From positions 107,948-171,947 of the forward strand of contig NZ_AUIK01000028.1 in assembly GCF_000423665.1 (NCBI RefSeq): a DNA stretch of 64,000 bases. The letters run 5' to 3'. A program made the translations under genes and the position numbers. The notes under the pieces were generated by a model, which was given only the letters and a program-made list of their open reading frames with translations, had not been told where the DNA came from and did no database searches. This document shows, piece by piece, positions 26,199 through 34,798 of the stretch. Within the stretch, counting starts at the first letter, position 1. Each line of letters opens with the position of its first letter. Source of the stretch: Solirubrobacter soli DSM 22325 (GTDB lineage Bacteria; Actinomycetota; Thermoleophilia; Solirubrobacterales; Solirubrobacteraceae).

Positions 26199-26253
26199 TG
26201 TTGTGGGCACCCGGCGGGCGCGGCGGGAGGCGGGCGCTGACAGACTGTCGGGC

Positions 26254-27840
26254 GTGTCCCTGACGCCGTTCAAGAACGAGCCGATCCTCGAGCTGCGGCG
26301 GGCGCCGGTGCGGGCCCAGCTGCGCGGTGCGCTGGAGGCCTTCGACGCCGAGCCGGTCATCCAGGTGCCGGTGTGGGTGGGTGACGACGCGCGGCATGGT
26401 GGCGCGCTCGTGTCGGTCGACCCCGGCGAGCCCGAGCGCGTCGTGGCGGAGTCCGCGATCGCGTCCGACGCGGATGTCGACGCCGCCCTGGCGCTCGCCA
26501 CGCGCAGTGAGTGGAGGCACACCTCCGCTACGCACCGGGCCGACGTGCTCATACGCGCTGCTGCGTATCTACGCGAACGGCGGCTGGAGGTCGCGGCGCT
26601 GGAGGTACGCGAGACCGCGAAGCCGTGGCGGGAGGCCGACGCCGACGTGTGCGAGGCGATCGACTTCCTCGAGTACTACGCGCGGGCGGCGGTCGCGCTC
26701 GCCGAGCATCCCGCGGGGCTGCCGGGGACCGCCGGCGCGGAGCTGATCCAGCTGCCGGGTGAGCGCAACGAGCTGCGCTGGTCGCCGCGCGGCGTCGTGG
26801 CGGTCATCTCGCCGTGGAACTTCCCCGTGGCGATCCCGCTCGGGATGGTCGCCGCGGGGCTGGCGACGGGCAACGGCGTCGTGCTCAAGCCGGCCGAGCA
26901 GGCGCCGGCGTGCGCGTACATGCTCGTGCGCGCGCTGCGGGAGTCCGGTCTGCCGCCCAGCGCGCTCGCGCTGCTGCCCGGCGAGGGCCCTGTCGGCGCG
27001 CAGCTGGTCGGCGACCCGCGCGTGCACACGATCGCGTTCACGGGGTCGGGCCCAGTCGGGTTGGAGATCGTCCGGCGCGCGGCCGAGCTCGCGCCCGGGC
27101 AGAAGCATCTCAAGCGCGTCGTCGCCGAGATGGGCGGCAAGAACTGCGTGATCGTGGACTCGGACGCCGATCTCGACGACGTCGTGCCCGCGCTGGTGAA
27201 GAGCGCGTTCAACTACGCCGGCCAGAAGTGCTCCGCGGCCGCCCGCGTGCTCGCCCACGAGGCGATCCACGACGGGCTCGTCGAGCGCCTCGCCGGCGCG
27301 ATCGAGGTCCTGCACGTCGGCCAGGCGTCGGATCCCGAGATCGACGTGCCGCCGGTGATCGAGCGCGAAGCGCAGGACCGTGTCGCCCGCTACGCCGCCA
27401 CCGCGCAGGCGACGGGCAGGATCGCCGCGCGCGCCGCCGAGCTGCCCGACCGCGGCTTCTTCGCCCGCCCGACGCTCGCCACCGACCTCCCGGCCGACTC
27501 GCCGGTGCTGCACGAGGAGATCTTCGGCCCGCTCCTGGCGGTCGAGCGCGTCAAGTCGGTCGAGGAGGCGTGCGACCGCGTCGACGCGTCCTCGTTCGGG
27601 CTGACCGGCGGGCTGTTCAGCCGGAGCCCGCGCACGGTCGACTACGTCGCGGGTCGCACACCCGTCGGCAACCTGTACGTCAATCGTGAGATCACGGGCG
27701 CGATGGTCGGGCGCCAGCCGTTCGGCGGGAACCGGCTCTCCGGCACCGGCACGAAGGCGGGCGGTCCCGCGTACCTCCTGCAGTTCGTCGAGCCGACGGT
27801 GATCACGGAGAACACGGTCCGGCATGGCCTCGTCGTTTGA
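26254..27840 (+). CDS. L-glutamate gamma-semialdehyde (P5C) dehydrogenase
   Basis: This NAD-dependent aldehyde dehydrogenase converts P5C/glutamate semialdehyde to glutamate. From the GTG at 26254 it has 528 residues. Features: SPWNFPVAIPLGM, TGSGPVG (NAD loop), VVAEMGGKNCVIV with the catalytic Glu, YAGQKCSAAARV with the catalytic Cys, and the C-terminal RocA-like FGGNRLSGTGTKAGGPAYLLQFVEPTVI. The frame runs upstream to 26104 through the hairpin region but without conserved sequence. Its last 17 bases overlap the next gene. Confidence 0.93.
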   Translation: MSLTPFKNEPILELRRAPVRAQLRGALEAFDAEPVIQVPVWVGDDARHGGALVSVDPGEPERVVAESAIASDADVDAALALATRSEWRHTSATHRADVLIRAAAYLRERRLEVAALEVRETAKPWREADADVCEAIDFLEYYARAAVALAEHPAGLPGTAGAELIQLPGERNELRWSPRGVVAVISPWNFPVAIPLGMVAAGLATGNGVVLKPAEQAPACAYMLVRALRESGLPPSALALLPGEGPVGAQLVGDPRVHTIAFTGSGPVGLEIVRRAAELAPGQKHLKRVVAEMGGKNCVIVDSDADLDDVVPALVKSAFNYAGQKCSAAARVLAHEAIHDGLVERLAGAIEVLHVGQASDPEIDVPPVIEREAQDRVARYAATAQATGRIAARAAELPDRGFFARPTLATDLPADSPVLHEEIFGPLLAVERVKSVEEACDRVDASSFGLTGGLFSRSPRTVDYVAGRTPVGNLYVNREITGAMVGRQPFGGNRLSGTGTKAGGPAYLLQFVEPTVITENTVRHGLVV

Positions 27841-28687
27841 GGGCGTCTACGCCGCGGCGCTGACGCCGCTGCGCGAAGACCTGACGATCGACCGCCGGGC
27901 GTACGCCGCGCACTGTCGCCGCCTGCTCGACGAAGGCTGCGACGGCCTGGCGATCTTCGGCACCACCGGCGAGGCGAACTCGTTCAGCGTCGGCGAGCGC
28001 GTGAGCGCGTGGCAGGACCTCGTGGCCGACGGAATCCCGCCTGAGACGCTGCTCCCCGGCACCGGCGCGTGCGCGCTGACCGACGCGGTGACCCTGACCC
28101 GCGAGGCCCTCGCGGCCGGCGCGCCCGGCGTCCTCGCACTGCCGCCCTTCTACTACAAGGGCGTCTCCGACGACGGGCTGTTCGCCTTCTTCGCCGAGCT
28201 GATCGAGCGCGTGGCCGACGACCGGCTGCGCCTCTTCCTCTACCACATCCCGCCGCAGACGATCCTCGGCTTCTCGTTCGCGCTGATCGCCCGGCTGCTC
28301 GACGCCTATCCGGGGGTGATCGCCGGCACGAAGGACTCCAGCGGCGACGCCGCGCGGATCGAGGCCGTGTGCAAGGAGTTCCCGCAGCTGCGCGTGTTCG
28401 CCGGGACGGAGTCGCTGCTGCTCGACACGCTCCGCTGGGGCGGCGCCGGCTGCATCTCGGCGACGGTCAACGTCACCGCGCCACTCTCCGCCGAGGTGTT
28501 CCGCACCCGCGACGACGCGGCGCAGGCCCGGCTGACGGCGCGCCGCGAGCACCTCGAGCGCTTTCCGGTCATCCCCGCCCTGAAGGCGATCATGCGCCAC
28601 CGCACGGGCGAGGACACCTGGCATGTCCGCCCACCTCTGGTCGGGCTCGACGACGACCGCGCGCGCGAGCTTCTCGCCGGGCTCTGA
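27824..28687 (+). CDS. Dihydrodipicolinate synthase/N-acetylneuraminate lyase family protein
   Basis: The 287-residue class I aldolase-type protein shows FGTTGEANS (the GTTGE substrate loop, about residue 45), LYHIPPQT with the conserved Tyr, and AGTKDSSGD with the Schiff-base Lys (about 165). The family covers DapA, KDG/HOG aldolases and pyrroline-4-hydroxy-2-carboxylate deaminase. Overlap with the P5C dehydrogenase gene hints at an amino-acid or hydroxyproline catabolic role rather than lysine synthesis, but this is inference. Confidence 0.88.
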   Translation: MASSFEGVYAAALTPLREDLTIDRRAYAAHCRRLLDEGCDGLAIFGTTGEANSFSVGERVSAWQDLVADGIPPETLLPGTGACALTDAVTLTREALAAGAPGVLALPPFYYKGVSDDGLFAFFAELIERVADDRLRLFLYHIPPQTILGFSFALIARLLDAYPGVIAGTKDSSGDAARIEAVCKEFPQLRVFAGTESLLLDTLRWGGAGCISATVNVTAPLSAEVFRTRDDAAQARLTARREHLERFPVIPALKAIMRHRTGEDTWHVRPPLVGLDDDRARELLAGL

Positions 28688-28748
28688 CGTCCGAGGCGCC
28701 ACGTGCCGTGAGGTTCGAGCGCGGACATCTCTTGGGTAATGAACCAGA

Positions 28749-29072
28749 ATGGCGTACTCCCAGGACGACCTCCCACTCCGGAACTACGACCGCCAGCGCG
28801 CGTCGGCGATCGCGGCCAAGCTGCCCGCGTTCAGCCAGCACGAGCTCGCGGTGATCCGCGCGTACGAGGCCGAGCACGAGCAGCGCGCCGTCGTGCTGGA
28901 GCGGATCGCGGAGCTGTCGGTGGGCGAGCCGTGGTCGGGCTACGACGACGAGTCGACGGAGACGATCCTGATGACGCTGTCCGGCGCGGATCCGGGCGTC
29001 GCGCGCCAGGTCGCAAATTACGAACGCGAGCACCGGGCGCGGGCGAGCGTGATCAAGGCCGCGGGCCGCTAA
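28749..29072 (+). CDS. Small protein with two copies of a YD...YEAEH-type helical motif
   Basis: The 107 residues divide into two similar halves. The first has LPLRNYDRQRASAIAAKL followed by IRAYEAEHEQRAVVLERI. The second has EPWSGYDDESTETILMTL followed by VANYEREHRARASVIKAA. Each half pairs a [P/W]xxYD turn with a helix ending YExEHxxRxxV[L/I]. I do not know a function; similar one-copy motifs occur in small actinobacterial proteins of unknown role. It is followed by the chemoreceptor, but a promoter lies between them. Confidence 0.75.
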   Translation: MAYSQDDLPLRNYDRQRASAIAAKLPAFSQHELAVIRAYEAEHEQRAVVLERIAELSVGEPWSGYDDESTETILMTLSGADPGVARQVANYEREHRARASVIKAAGR

Positions 29073-29086
29073 CGGTGTCGATCTCG

Positions 29087-29114
29087 TAAAGAGTGCGGGC
29101 TGTCCGGCCGATGA
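29087..29114 (+). promoter_or_regulatory. Sigma28 (FliA)-like promoter of the chemoreceptor
   Basis: TAAAGAGT at 29087-29094 and GCCGATGA at 29107-29114 are separated by 12 bases. The known FliA consensus is TAAAGTTT-N11-GCCGATAA, so both boxes match well with one extra base of spacing. It ends 10 bp before the ATG at 29125, which is close, so the mRNA leader would be very short. Confidence 0.6.
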
Positions 29115-29124
29115 CAGGGCCGAC

Positions 29125-30960
29125 ATGCCCTCACTCGTCACACGCCTCGGTATCCGCGGTCAGCTGCTGATCGCTCCCGCCGCCGTCCTCATCCTCACCG
29201 CGATTCTCGGCGTCATCAGCATCCGCCAGCTCGGCGCTTCGGCTGACATGGCGAAGACCCAGGCGTCCGAGACGGCCGCGGTCGAGGTCCTCCGCGACTC
29301 CAACTCCCGCCAGTTCGAGGGCGACCGCTTCCAGCACCTCGCGCTCGCCTCGGCCGATCAGAAGGAGTTCGACGCCAACCGCGCCGAGGCCGCGGACGTG
29401 ATGAAGGAGTCCGCCGACGGCTTCACGGCGTTCGCCGCCGACGCGCGCACGCCAAAGCTGCGCGACGAGGCGCGCAAGCAGGCCGAGCTGATGACCCGGA
29501 TCCAGAGCGAGCGCGAGCGTGCGCTGGCGCTGGTCAAGCCGGGCCAGCCGCTGCCTGAGGAGGCGGCGAAGATCATCGACGGCGTCGAGACGCTGATCGA
29601 GCAGGCCGACGAGTCCAACGACGCGCTGGTGACCGACGAGCAGAAGGTCACCGACCGCATCGCCGCCGACGCGTCCGCGACGGCCGCCCGCGGCAAGCGC
29701 CTCGTGATCGTCGTGCTGGCGCTGGCGGCCCTGCTGGCCGCGCTCGTGAGCTTCGCGATGGCGCGCCCGCTGGTGAGCGCCTCGCGGCGGCTGCTGACCG
29801 CGGCGAGGGGCATCGCGGCAGGTGACCTCGACCAGAACGTCGACGTCGCCGCGGCCGGCGAGCTCGGGGCGACCGCCGCCGCGTTCGGCGACATGGTCAC
29901 CTATCTGCGCGAGGTCGAGCAGGCGGCCGGGCGGATCGCCGACGGCGACCTGACGACCGACATCGAGCCGAAGTCCGAGCGCGACGCGCTCGGTCACGCG
30001 CTGCACCGCATGACCAACAGCCTGCGGGACATGATCGGCGAGGTCGTCGCGACCGCCACGACCGTGAGCACCTCCTCCGACGCGGTCACCCGCACCTCCA
30101 ACGAGTCCGGCCGCGCCGTCGCGGAGATCGCCGGCGCGATGAGCGAGATCACGAGCGGCGCCGAGGCGCAGCTGCGGATGGTCGCGGGCGCCACGCAGTC
30201 CGCCGCCGACATGGCGCAGGCCGTCGACGCGTCCGCCGAGGCCGCCCGGCAGTCCGCGGACGCGGCGAGCGAGGCCCGCGAGCTCGCCCGCGAGGGCGTC
30301 GAGGCGGTGCTCGAGGCGTCGACCGCGATGGTCGCTGTGCGCGAGTCCTCGCGTGCCGCCTCTGAGGCGATGTCCGGCCTCGAGGGCAAGTCGAGCCAGA
30401 TCGGCTCGATCGTCCAGCGCATCACCGAGATCGCCGAGCAGACCAACCTGCTGGCCCTCAACGCCGCCATCGAGGCCGCCCGGGCGGGCGAGCAGGGCAA
30501 GGGCTTCGCCGTCGTCGCCGAGGAGGTCCGCCGGCTCGCCGAGAACGCGGGCGGGGCCGCCCGCGAGATCGAGGGGCTGATCGGCGAGATCCAGTCCGAG
30601 ACGATCGCGGTCGTCCAGATCGTCACCGACGGTGCGGCCCGGACCGAGGAGGGCACGGGCACGGTGGAACGGACCCGCGAGGCCTTCGAGCGCATCGACG
30701 CCGCGATCGAGCGGATGCACACGCGGATCGCCGAGGTGGCCGACACCGCCCGCGACGTCGCCGCCGGCAGCGAAACGCTTCAGAGCGATCTCAACGAGGT
30801 CGCGAGCGTCGCCGAACGCTCGACCGCGGCGAGTCAGCAGGTCTCGGCCGCGGCGCAGGAGACGACCGCGTCGGCCACCGAGATCACCGGCTCGGTCGAG
30901 CGCCTGCACGGCACCGCGGACGAGCTCCAGCGGCTCGTCGCGCGATTCCAGCTCGTTTAG
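29125..30960 (+). CDS. Methyl-accepting chemotaxis protein
   Basis: The 611-residue transmembrane receptor has TM1 (about 13-33), an extracytoplasmic helical sensor (about 35-190), TM2 (about 192-212), HAMP segments (about 212-300) and a long signalling coiled coil. The conserved hairpin tip is EIAEQTNLLALNAAIEAARAGEQGKGFAVVA (in two adjoining parts, about residues 433-463). There is no C-terminal CheR-binding pentapeptide. The ligand is unknown. No che or flagellar genes lie in this window. Its TAG interlocks with the stop of the convergent alcohol dehydrogenase (TTAG). Confidence 0.96.
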   Translation: MPSLVTRLGIRGQLLIAPAAVLILTAILGVISIRQLGASADMAKTQASETAAVEVLRDSNSRQFEGDRFQHLALASADQKEFDANRAEAADVMKESADGFTAFAADARTPKLRDEARKQAELMTRIQSERERALALVKPGQPLPEEAAKIIDGVETLIEQADESNDALVTDEQKVTDRIAADASATAARGKRLVIVVLALAALLAALVSFAMARPLVSASRRLLTAARGIAAGDLDQNVDVAAAGELGATAAAFGDMVTYLREVEQAAGRIADGDLTTDIEPKSERDALGHALHRMTNSLRDMIGEVVATATTVSTSSDAVTRTSNESGRAVAEIAGAMSEITSGAEAQLRMVAGATQSAADMAQAVDASAEAARQSADAASEARELAREGVEAVLEASTAMVAVRESSRAASEAMSGLEGKSSQIGSIVQRITEIAEQTNLLALNAAIEAARAGEQGKGFAVVAEEVRRLAENAGGAAREIEGLIGEIQSETIAVVQIVTDGAARTEEGTGTVERTREAFERIDAAIERMHTRIAEVADTARDVAAGSETLQSDLNEVASVAERSTAASQQVSAAAQETTASATEITGSVERLHGTADELQRLVARFQLV

Positions 30961-32060
30961 TACTCGATCACGCTGCGGATGCCGTCCTGGTGGTGCATCA
31001 GGTCGAACCCGCGATTGACCTCGTCCAGCGTGATCCGGTGCGAGATGAACGGGTCGACGTCGAGGTCGCCGTCCAGGTAGCGCTGCACGAGCTGCGGGAC
31101 CTGGTCGCGGCCCTTGACGCCGCCGAACGAGGAGCCGGCCACGCGCCGGCCGGTGATCAGGTAGCGCGGGACGATGTCCAGCGTCTCCCCCTTGCCGGCG
31201 ACGCCCGCGACCGTGCACAGGCCCCAGCCCATGCGCGCGGCCTCGACGGCCTGGCGCATGACGGCCACGATGCCGGTGGCCTCGAAGGTGTAGTCGGCGC
31301 CGAAGCCGCCGGTCTCGTCGAGGACGCGCTGGACGGTGTCCTCGCCGCCGATCCACGTGTCCGTCGCTCCCTGGCCTCGCGCCAGCGCCAGGCGGTCCTC
31401 GGACAGGTCGACGCAGATGATCCGCTCGGCGCCCTGCAGGCGCGCGCCGGCGACGGCGCCCAGGCCGACCATGCCCGCGCCGAAGACCACGCACGTCGAG
31501 CCGGCCTCGACCTTGGCCGTGTACATCGCCGCGCCGAGGCCGGTCGAGAGCCCGCACGCGAACAGCGCGCAGCGGTCCAGCGGGGCCTCCTCGGGCACCT
31601 TGGCCAGCGCGATCTCCGGCATCACCGTGTACTCGGAGAAGGTCGAGGTGCCCATGAAGTGGCGGATCGGCTCGCCGTCGCGGGAGAACCGGGTCGTGCC
31701 GTCGGGCAGGTGGCCGAGGTTCTGCTCGGCGCGGATCGCCATGCACAGGTTCGTCCGCGGCGACACGCAGTGCACGCACTCGCGGCATTGCGGCGAGAAC
31801 AGCGTGACGACGTGGTCGCCGATCTTGAGGTCCTTGACGCCCTCGCCGAGTTTCTCCACCACGCCCGCGCCCTCGTGGCCGAGCACGGCCGGCGCGTAGC
31901 CGGACGGGTCGGCGCCGGAGGCCGTGTACATGTCGGTGTGACAGACGCCACAGGCGACCAGCCGCACGAGGACTTCACCGGCCTTGGGCTCGGCGAGGTC
32001 GATCTCCTGCACGTTCAAGGGGGCCCCGAACTCCTCCAGGACCGCGGCTCGCGTCTTCAT
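30957..32060 (-). CDS. Zinc-dependent alcohol dehydrogenase, class III-like
   Basis: From the ATG at 32060 the protein has 367 residues; an in-frame start at 32069 is also possible. The catalytic-zinc ligands are in CGVCHTD and GHEGAG, structural-zinc cysteines in CRECVHC and NLC, and NAD binding in VVFGAGMVGLGAVAGARL. The class includes thiol-dependent formaldehyde dehydrogenases; in actinobacteria the thiol would be mycothiol, but the specific substrate cannot be read. It begins 10 bp after the P450 stop, so the two are almost certainly co-transcribed. Confidence 0.92.
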   Translation of the reverse strand: MKTRAAVLEEFGAPLNVQEIDLAEPKAGEVLVRLVACGVCHTDMYTASGADPSGYAPAVLGHEGAGVVEKLGEGVKDLKIGDHVVTLFSPQCRECVHCVSPRTNLCMAIRAEQNLGHLPDGTTRFSRDGEPIRHFMGTSTFSEYTVMPEIALAKVPEEAPLDRCALFACGLSTGLGAAMYTAKVEAGSTCVVFGAGMVGLGAVAGARLQGAERIICVDLSEDRLALARGQGATDTWIGGEDTVQRVLDETGGFGADYTFEATGIVAVMRQAVEAARMGWGLCTVAGVAGKGETLDIVPRYLITGRRVAGSSFGGVKGRDQVPQLVQRYLDGDLDVDPFISHRITLDEVNRGFDLMHHQDGIRSVIEY

Positions 32061-32070
32061 GGCGCGCACC

Positions 32071-33408
32071 CTACCTAGGGCGCAGCTTCACCCGCAGCCC
32101 GTCGGGGCTCATCGTGAACCCGAGCTTCTCGCGGGGCGGCGCGCCCGCGAGCTCCCACTCGAAGCTGCGCGCGAGCATCGCCAGCGCGGTCTTGCCCTCC
32201 AGGAACGCGAGGTTGCGGCCCGGGCAGAAGCGCGGCCCGGCGCCGAACGAGAGGAACGTCTTCGGGTCATGGCCGTTGGTCAGCCAGCTCCCCGGGTCGA
32301 ATCGCTCGGGGACGGCGGGGCGCCCGACCTGGCGGGTGAGGCAGGCGATGCGGGTGCCGGCGGGAAGCTCGACGCCGCCCACCTCGGTGTCCGCGAGCGG
32401 CTCGACGAAGATGATCGGCGCGACCGACTTCAGCCGCGCGGCCTCGCGGAAGACGGCCTCGGCGTAGACCATGCCGTCGACGGCCTCGGCGTCCGCGGGC
32501 CAGCGAGCGTCGCCGAGGACCGCGTCGGCCTCGGCCTGCAGGCGCGCCCGGGCGGCCGGGTCCTGGGCCAGCAGCGAGGTCGCCCACGCGAGCGTGTTGG
32601 CGGTCGTGTCCTCGCCCGCGAAGAGCATCGTGAAGACGTTGCCGACGATGTCGTGCTCGGAGTACTCGGGGGTCGCGAGCATGCTCTCGAGGAAGTTCTC
32701 CGGCGCCTCGCGCAGCTCCGGACGCGCCTCCATCCGCTCGCGGGCCTGGGCGATGAAGCCGGCGATCTCCTGCTTGATGACCTCCAGCGAACGCTCGGCC
32801 TCGCGGTCGGCGGGCGGCTTGACGACGCGCCAGTACGGGACCGGCGAGAGGATCCGGCGGGCGAGCAGCTCGAAGACGTTGCCGATGTGGACCTGCAGCT
32901 CGCCGTCGCCGTGCTCGAGCGTGTTGAGGTCGGCGCCGAAGGCGAGCGCGGTCGTCACGTCGACGCTGTAGGCCATGAAGTCGTCGAGGATCGCCGCCTC
33001 GGTCTGGCGCGCGAGGCGCCCGTGCAGCCGCTCGGTGGCGACCTGGATGACGTCGAAGTAGCGCCGCAGGTGGTTCGTGTTGAGCGCGGTGACCGCGAGC
33101 CGGCGCTGCCGCTTCCAGTCGTCGCCCTCGGACGTGAACGGCCCGATCACGCCGATCTCGTTGGCGACCGCCTCGACCTCGCGCCAGCGGCGGTAGCCGT
33201 GCGGGCGCTCGCGCAGAATCGCGTTGACCGTCTCGGTGTCCGTGAAGCCGATCACCTCGCGCGGGCCCATCGAGAACCGGAACACCGGCCCGTAGCGCCG
33301 CCCCCACCGCTCGATCATCAGGTGCAGGCGGTCCGGGCGCAGCTGGAGCGCGTTGCCGAGGCCGGGGACGCCGGCCGGTCCTGGGAGGTCAGCGATCGCC
33401 GTGGTCAT
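32071..33408 (-). CDS. Cytochrome P450
   Basis: The 445-residue haem monooxygenase has the I-helix MLFAGEDTTANTLAWA, the K-helix ExxR in FREAARLKS, the PERFDPGSW meander, and the haem loop FGAGPRFCPGRNLAF with the axial Cys. The N-terminus lacks a membrane anchor. The Pro-rich start LPGPAGVPGLGNAL and overall sequence resemble fatty-acid/CYP102- or CYP110-like enzymes more than actinobacterial CYP105s, which is only an impression. The alcohol dehydrogenase directly downstream could oxidise its hydroxylated product. Confidence 0.93.
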   Translation of the reverse strand: MTTAIADLPGPAGVPGLGNALQLRPDRLHLMIERWGRRYGPVFRFSMGPREVIGFTDTETVNAILRERPHGYRRWREVEAVANEIGVIGPFTSEGDDWKRQRRLAVTALNTNHLRRYFDVIQVATERLHGRLARQTEAAILDDFMAYSVDVTTALAFGADLNTLEHGDGELQVHIGNVFELLARRILSPVPYWRVVKPPADREAERSLEVIKQEIAGFIAQARERMEARPELREAPENFLESMLATPEYSEHDIVGNVFTMLFAGEDTTANTLAWATSLLAQDPAARARLQAEADAVLGDARWPADAEAVDGMVYAEAVFREAARLKSVAPIIFVEPLADTEVGGVELPAGTRIACLTRQVGRPAVPERFDPGSWLTNGHDPKTFLSFGAGPRFCPGRNLAFLEGKTALAMLARSFEWELAGAPPREKLGFTMSPDGLRVKLRPR

Positions 33409-33472
33409 GGCGCCATCCCCGGGACGCCCGAAATCGAAAGGTCGGTCCTGCGAAGGCGGTTGCCGGGCTCGG

Positions 33473-34390
33473 TCACACGTGGACAGTATCCGTGCGGCGG
33501 CGCAGGAAGGATGCGGCGAGGGCCGCAAGGGTGCCTGGGAGGAGCGCCAAGGCGACGATGCAGGGCTGACGCGACAGGACCGGAAGCGCGAGCGTGGCGC
33601 TGCTCGCCGCCGTCCGGCCCGCCAGGAACGCGACGAGCACGAGCAGGACGAGCGCGGTGAGCACCCCGAGCGCGGTGCAGAGCGAGAGCGCGCGGCCCGG
33701 TGGGCGGCCGAGCAGCGAGTCGACGCGGCCCGCCTCGATCCCGACCGCGCCGTCCGGCGCCTTCGCCAGCCGCAGCATCGCGCTCGCGAGCGGCGCCGCG
33801 TCCCCGCCCGCGCTGCGCAGAGCGGCGGCGTCGGCGTCGATCTCCGTCGCCAGCGCGTGCTCGCGGGCGAGCCGGCGGACCGGCGGCAGCGCGTCCCCAA
33901 GGACCTGCGCGATCGCCAACCGCAGCGGGTCGCGGCGGGCGCGGTGGTGCGCCTCGTGGGCGAGCACGGCCTCGAGCTCGCGCGGCGGCAGCACGTCCAG
34001 CGCCGCCTCCGTGACGTAGATGCGCGGCCGGCGCAGGCCGGCGCACATCGCGCGCGGCGCGTCGCCGCGGATGACGATCACGTCCCCCGCCTCGCGGACC
34101 CGGCACGCCTTGAGCGAGCGGGAGAGCGCGCGTTGCGCGACCGCCTGGTGGGCGACCGAGCGCAGCGCGCGCAGGAGCGTGAGGAGCCCGAGCGCGGCGA
34201 GCGCCAGCACGATCAGCGCGCTGGGGTTCGCCGTCGGGTAGACGATCGTGCGGCCGAGCGCGTCGAGCTCGTGGACGGGTGCCTGCGGCCCGACGGTGAG
34301 CGAGCGCTCGACCATCACGAGCGCGGTCAGCGCCAGCGCCAGCGCCGCCGTCGCGAGCGCGAGCGTGAGCCGGAAGAGCGGGACACCCAT
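33473..34390 (-). CDS. M56 (BlaR1-like) membrane metallopeptidase without sensor domain
   Basis: The 305-residue protein has two N-terminal membrane helices (about 7-27 and 50-70), the zinc motif HEAHH preceded by LEAVLA, a downstream EIDADAAAL metal-ligand region, and C-terminal helices (about 245-295). These are the peptidase features of the M56 family, which normally cleaves a BlaI/MecI-type repressor. No beta-lactam sensor is attached and no blaI gene is adjacent. The ATG at 34390 is used; the frame further upstream crosses a palindrome and is not conserved. The P450 gene lies 64 bp downstream. Confidence 0.85.
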   Translation of the reverse strand: MGVPLFRLTLALATAALALALTALVMVERSLTVGPQAPVHELDALGRTIVYPTANPSALIVLALAALGLLTLLRALRSVAHQAVAQRALSRSLKACRVREAGDVIVIRGDAPRAMCAGLRRPRIYVTEAALDVLPPRELEAVLAHEAHHRARRDPLRLAIAQVLGDALPPVRRLAREHALATEIDADAAALRSAGGDAAPLASAMLRLAKAPDGAVGIEAGRVDSLLGRPPGRALSLCTALGVLTALVLLVLVAFLAGRTAASSATLALPVLSRQPCIVALALLPGTLAALAASFLRRRTDTVHV

Positions 34391-34441
34391 GGACGTTCCC
34401 GACGCTACCGGGGCGCGCAGGGCGCGGGGCGAAAACAAGTG

Positions 34442-34798
34442 GTGAACGAGGGTCGACCCGGGCGGCATCTACTACAGATAGTAGTAGGCAAGGTCGCCCG
34501 TTCGCTCGCGCGCGCCGCCGGCGTCGCGCTCTCGCCGGTCGCCGCCCTGATCCTGGCAGCGCCCGGGTCCGCCCCACCGGTCGCGGCGCAGCATCCCGGG
34601 CGCCTCGAGCTGCGCGGCCGCCACCGCTTCGCGCGCTACGCACTCGTGTTCCTGATCGACGGCGGCCGCGTCCGGGCGCAGACCTACGCGGCGTTCCCGG
34701 GGGTCGAGGGACGCGCATATCGGGCGTTGGTGATCGGCTCCGGCGCGCACCGCGTGGTGACGAAACGCCTGCTCCGGCGGGGCGCAGCCGCCCGTTGA
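34442..34798 (+). CDS. Small putative exported protein
   Basis: A GTG at 34442 opens a 118-residue frame. It has a hydrophobic stretch GVALSPVAALILAAP, followed by Ala/Pro/Gln (possible signal-peptide cleavage), and a C-terminal part with HRFARYALVFLIDGGRVRAQTYAAFPG. Third codon positions are nearly all G or C through the frame, which favours real coding, but the start is weak and the first codons cover a palindrome. I do not recognise it. It is divergent from the M56 peptidase gene. Confidence 0.5.
   Translation: MNEGRPGRHLLQIVVGKVARSLARAAGVALSPVAALILAAPGSAPPVAAQHPGRLELRGRHRFARYALVFLIDGGRVRAQTYAAFPGVEGRAYRALVIGSGAHRVVTKRLLRRGAAAR
34469..34487. promoter_or_regulatory. BlaI/CopY-like dyad upstream of the M56 peptidase gene
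   Basis: Arms CTACTAC and GTAGTAG flank AGATA. BlaI/MecI/CopY repressors bind dyads built from TACTACA/TGTAGTA-type half sites, so this is a fair match. It is 79 bp upstream of the M56 start, in the region between it and the divergent small gene. Confidence 0.6.

Noticed and set aside
25753..26253. Small coding genes in the GC-rich repeat block
   Set aside because: Open frames occur on both strands with only Arg/Ala/Pro/Thr content and follow the repeat unit; no ribosome-binding site or conserved motif is seen.
26104..26253. N-terminal extension of P5C dehydrogenase from an upstream ATG at 26104
   Set aside because: It would read through the large hairpin and adds non-conserved sequence; the GTG at 26254 fits the family start.
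29131..31788. Minus-strand open frame of 885 codons opposite the chemoreceptor
   Set aside because: It is antisense of the MCP and out of frame with the dehydrogenase; stop codons are rare in such GC-rich DNA.
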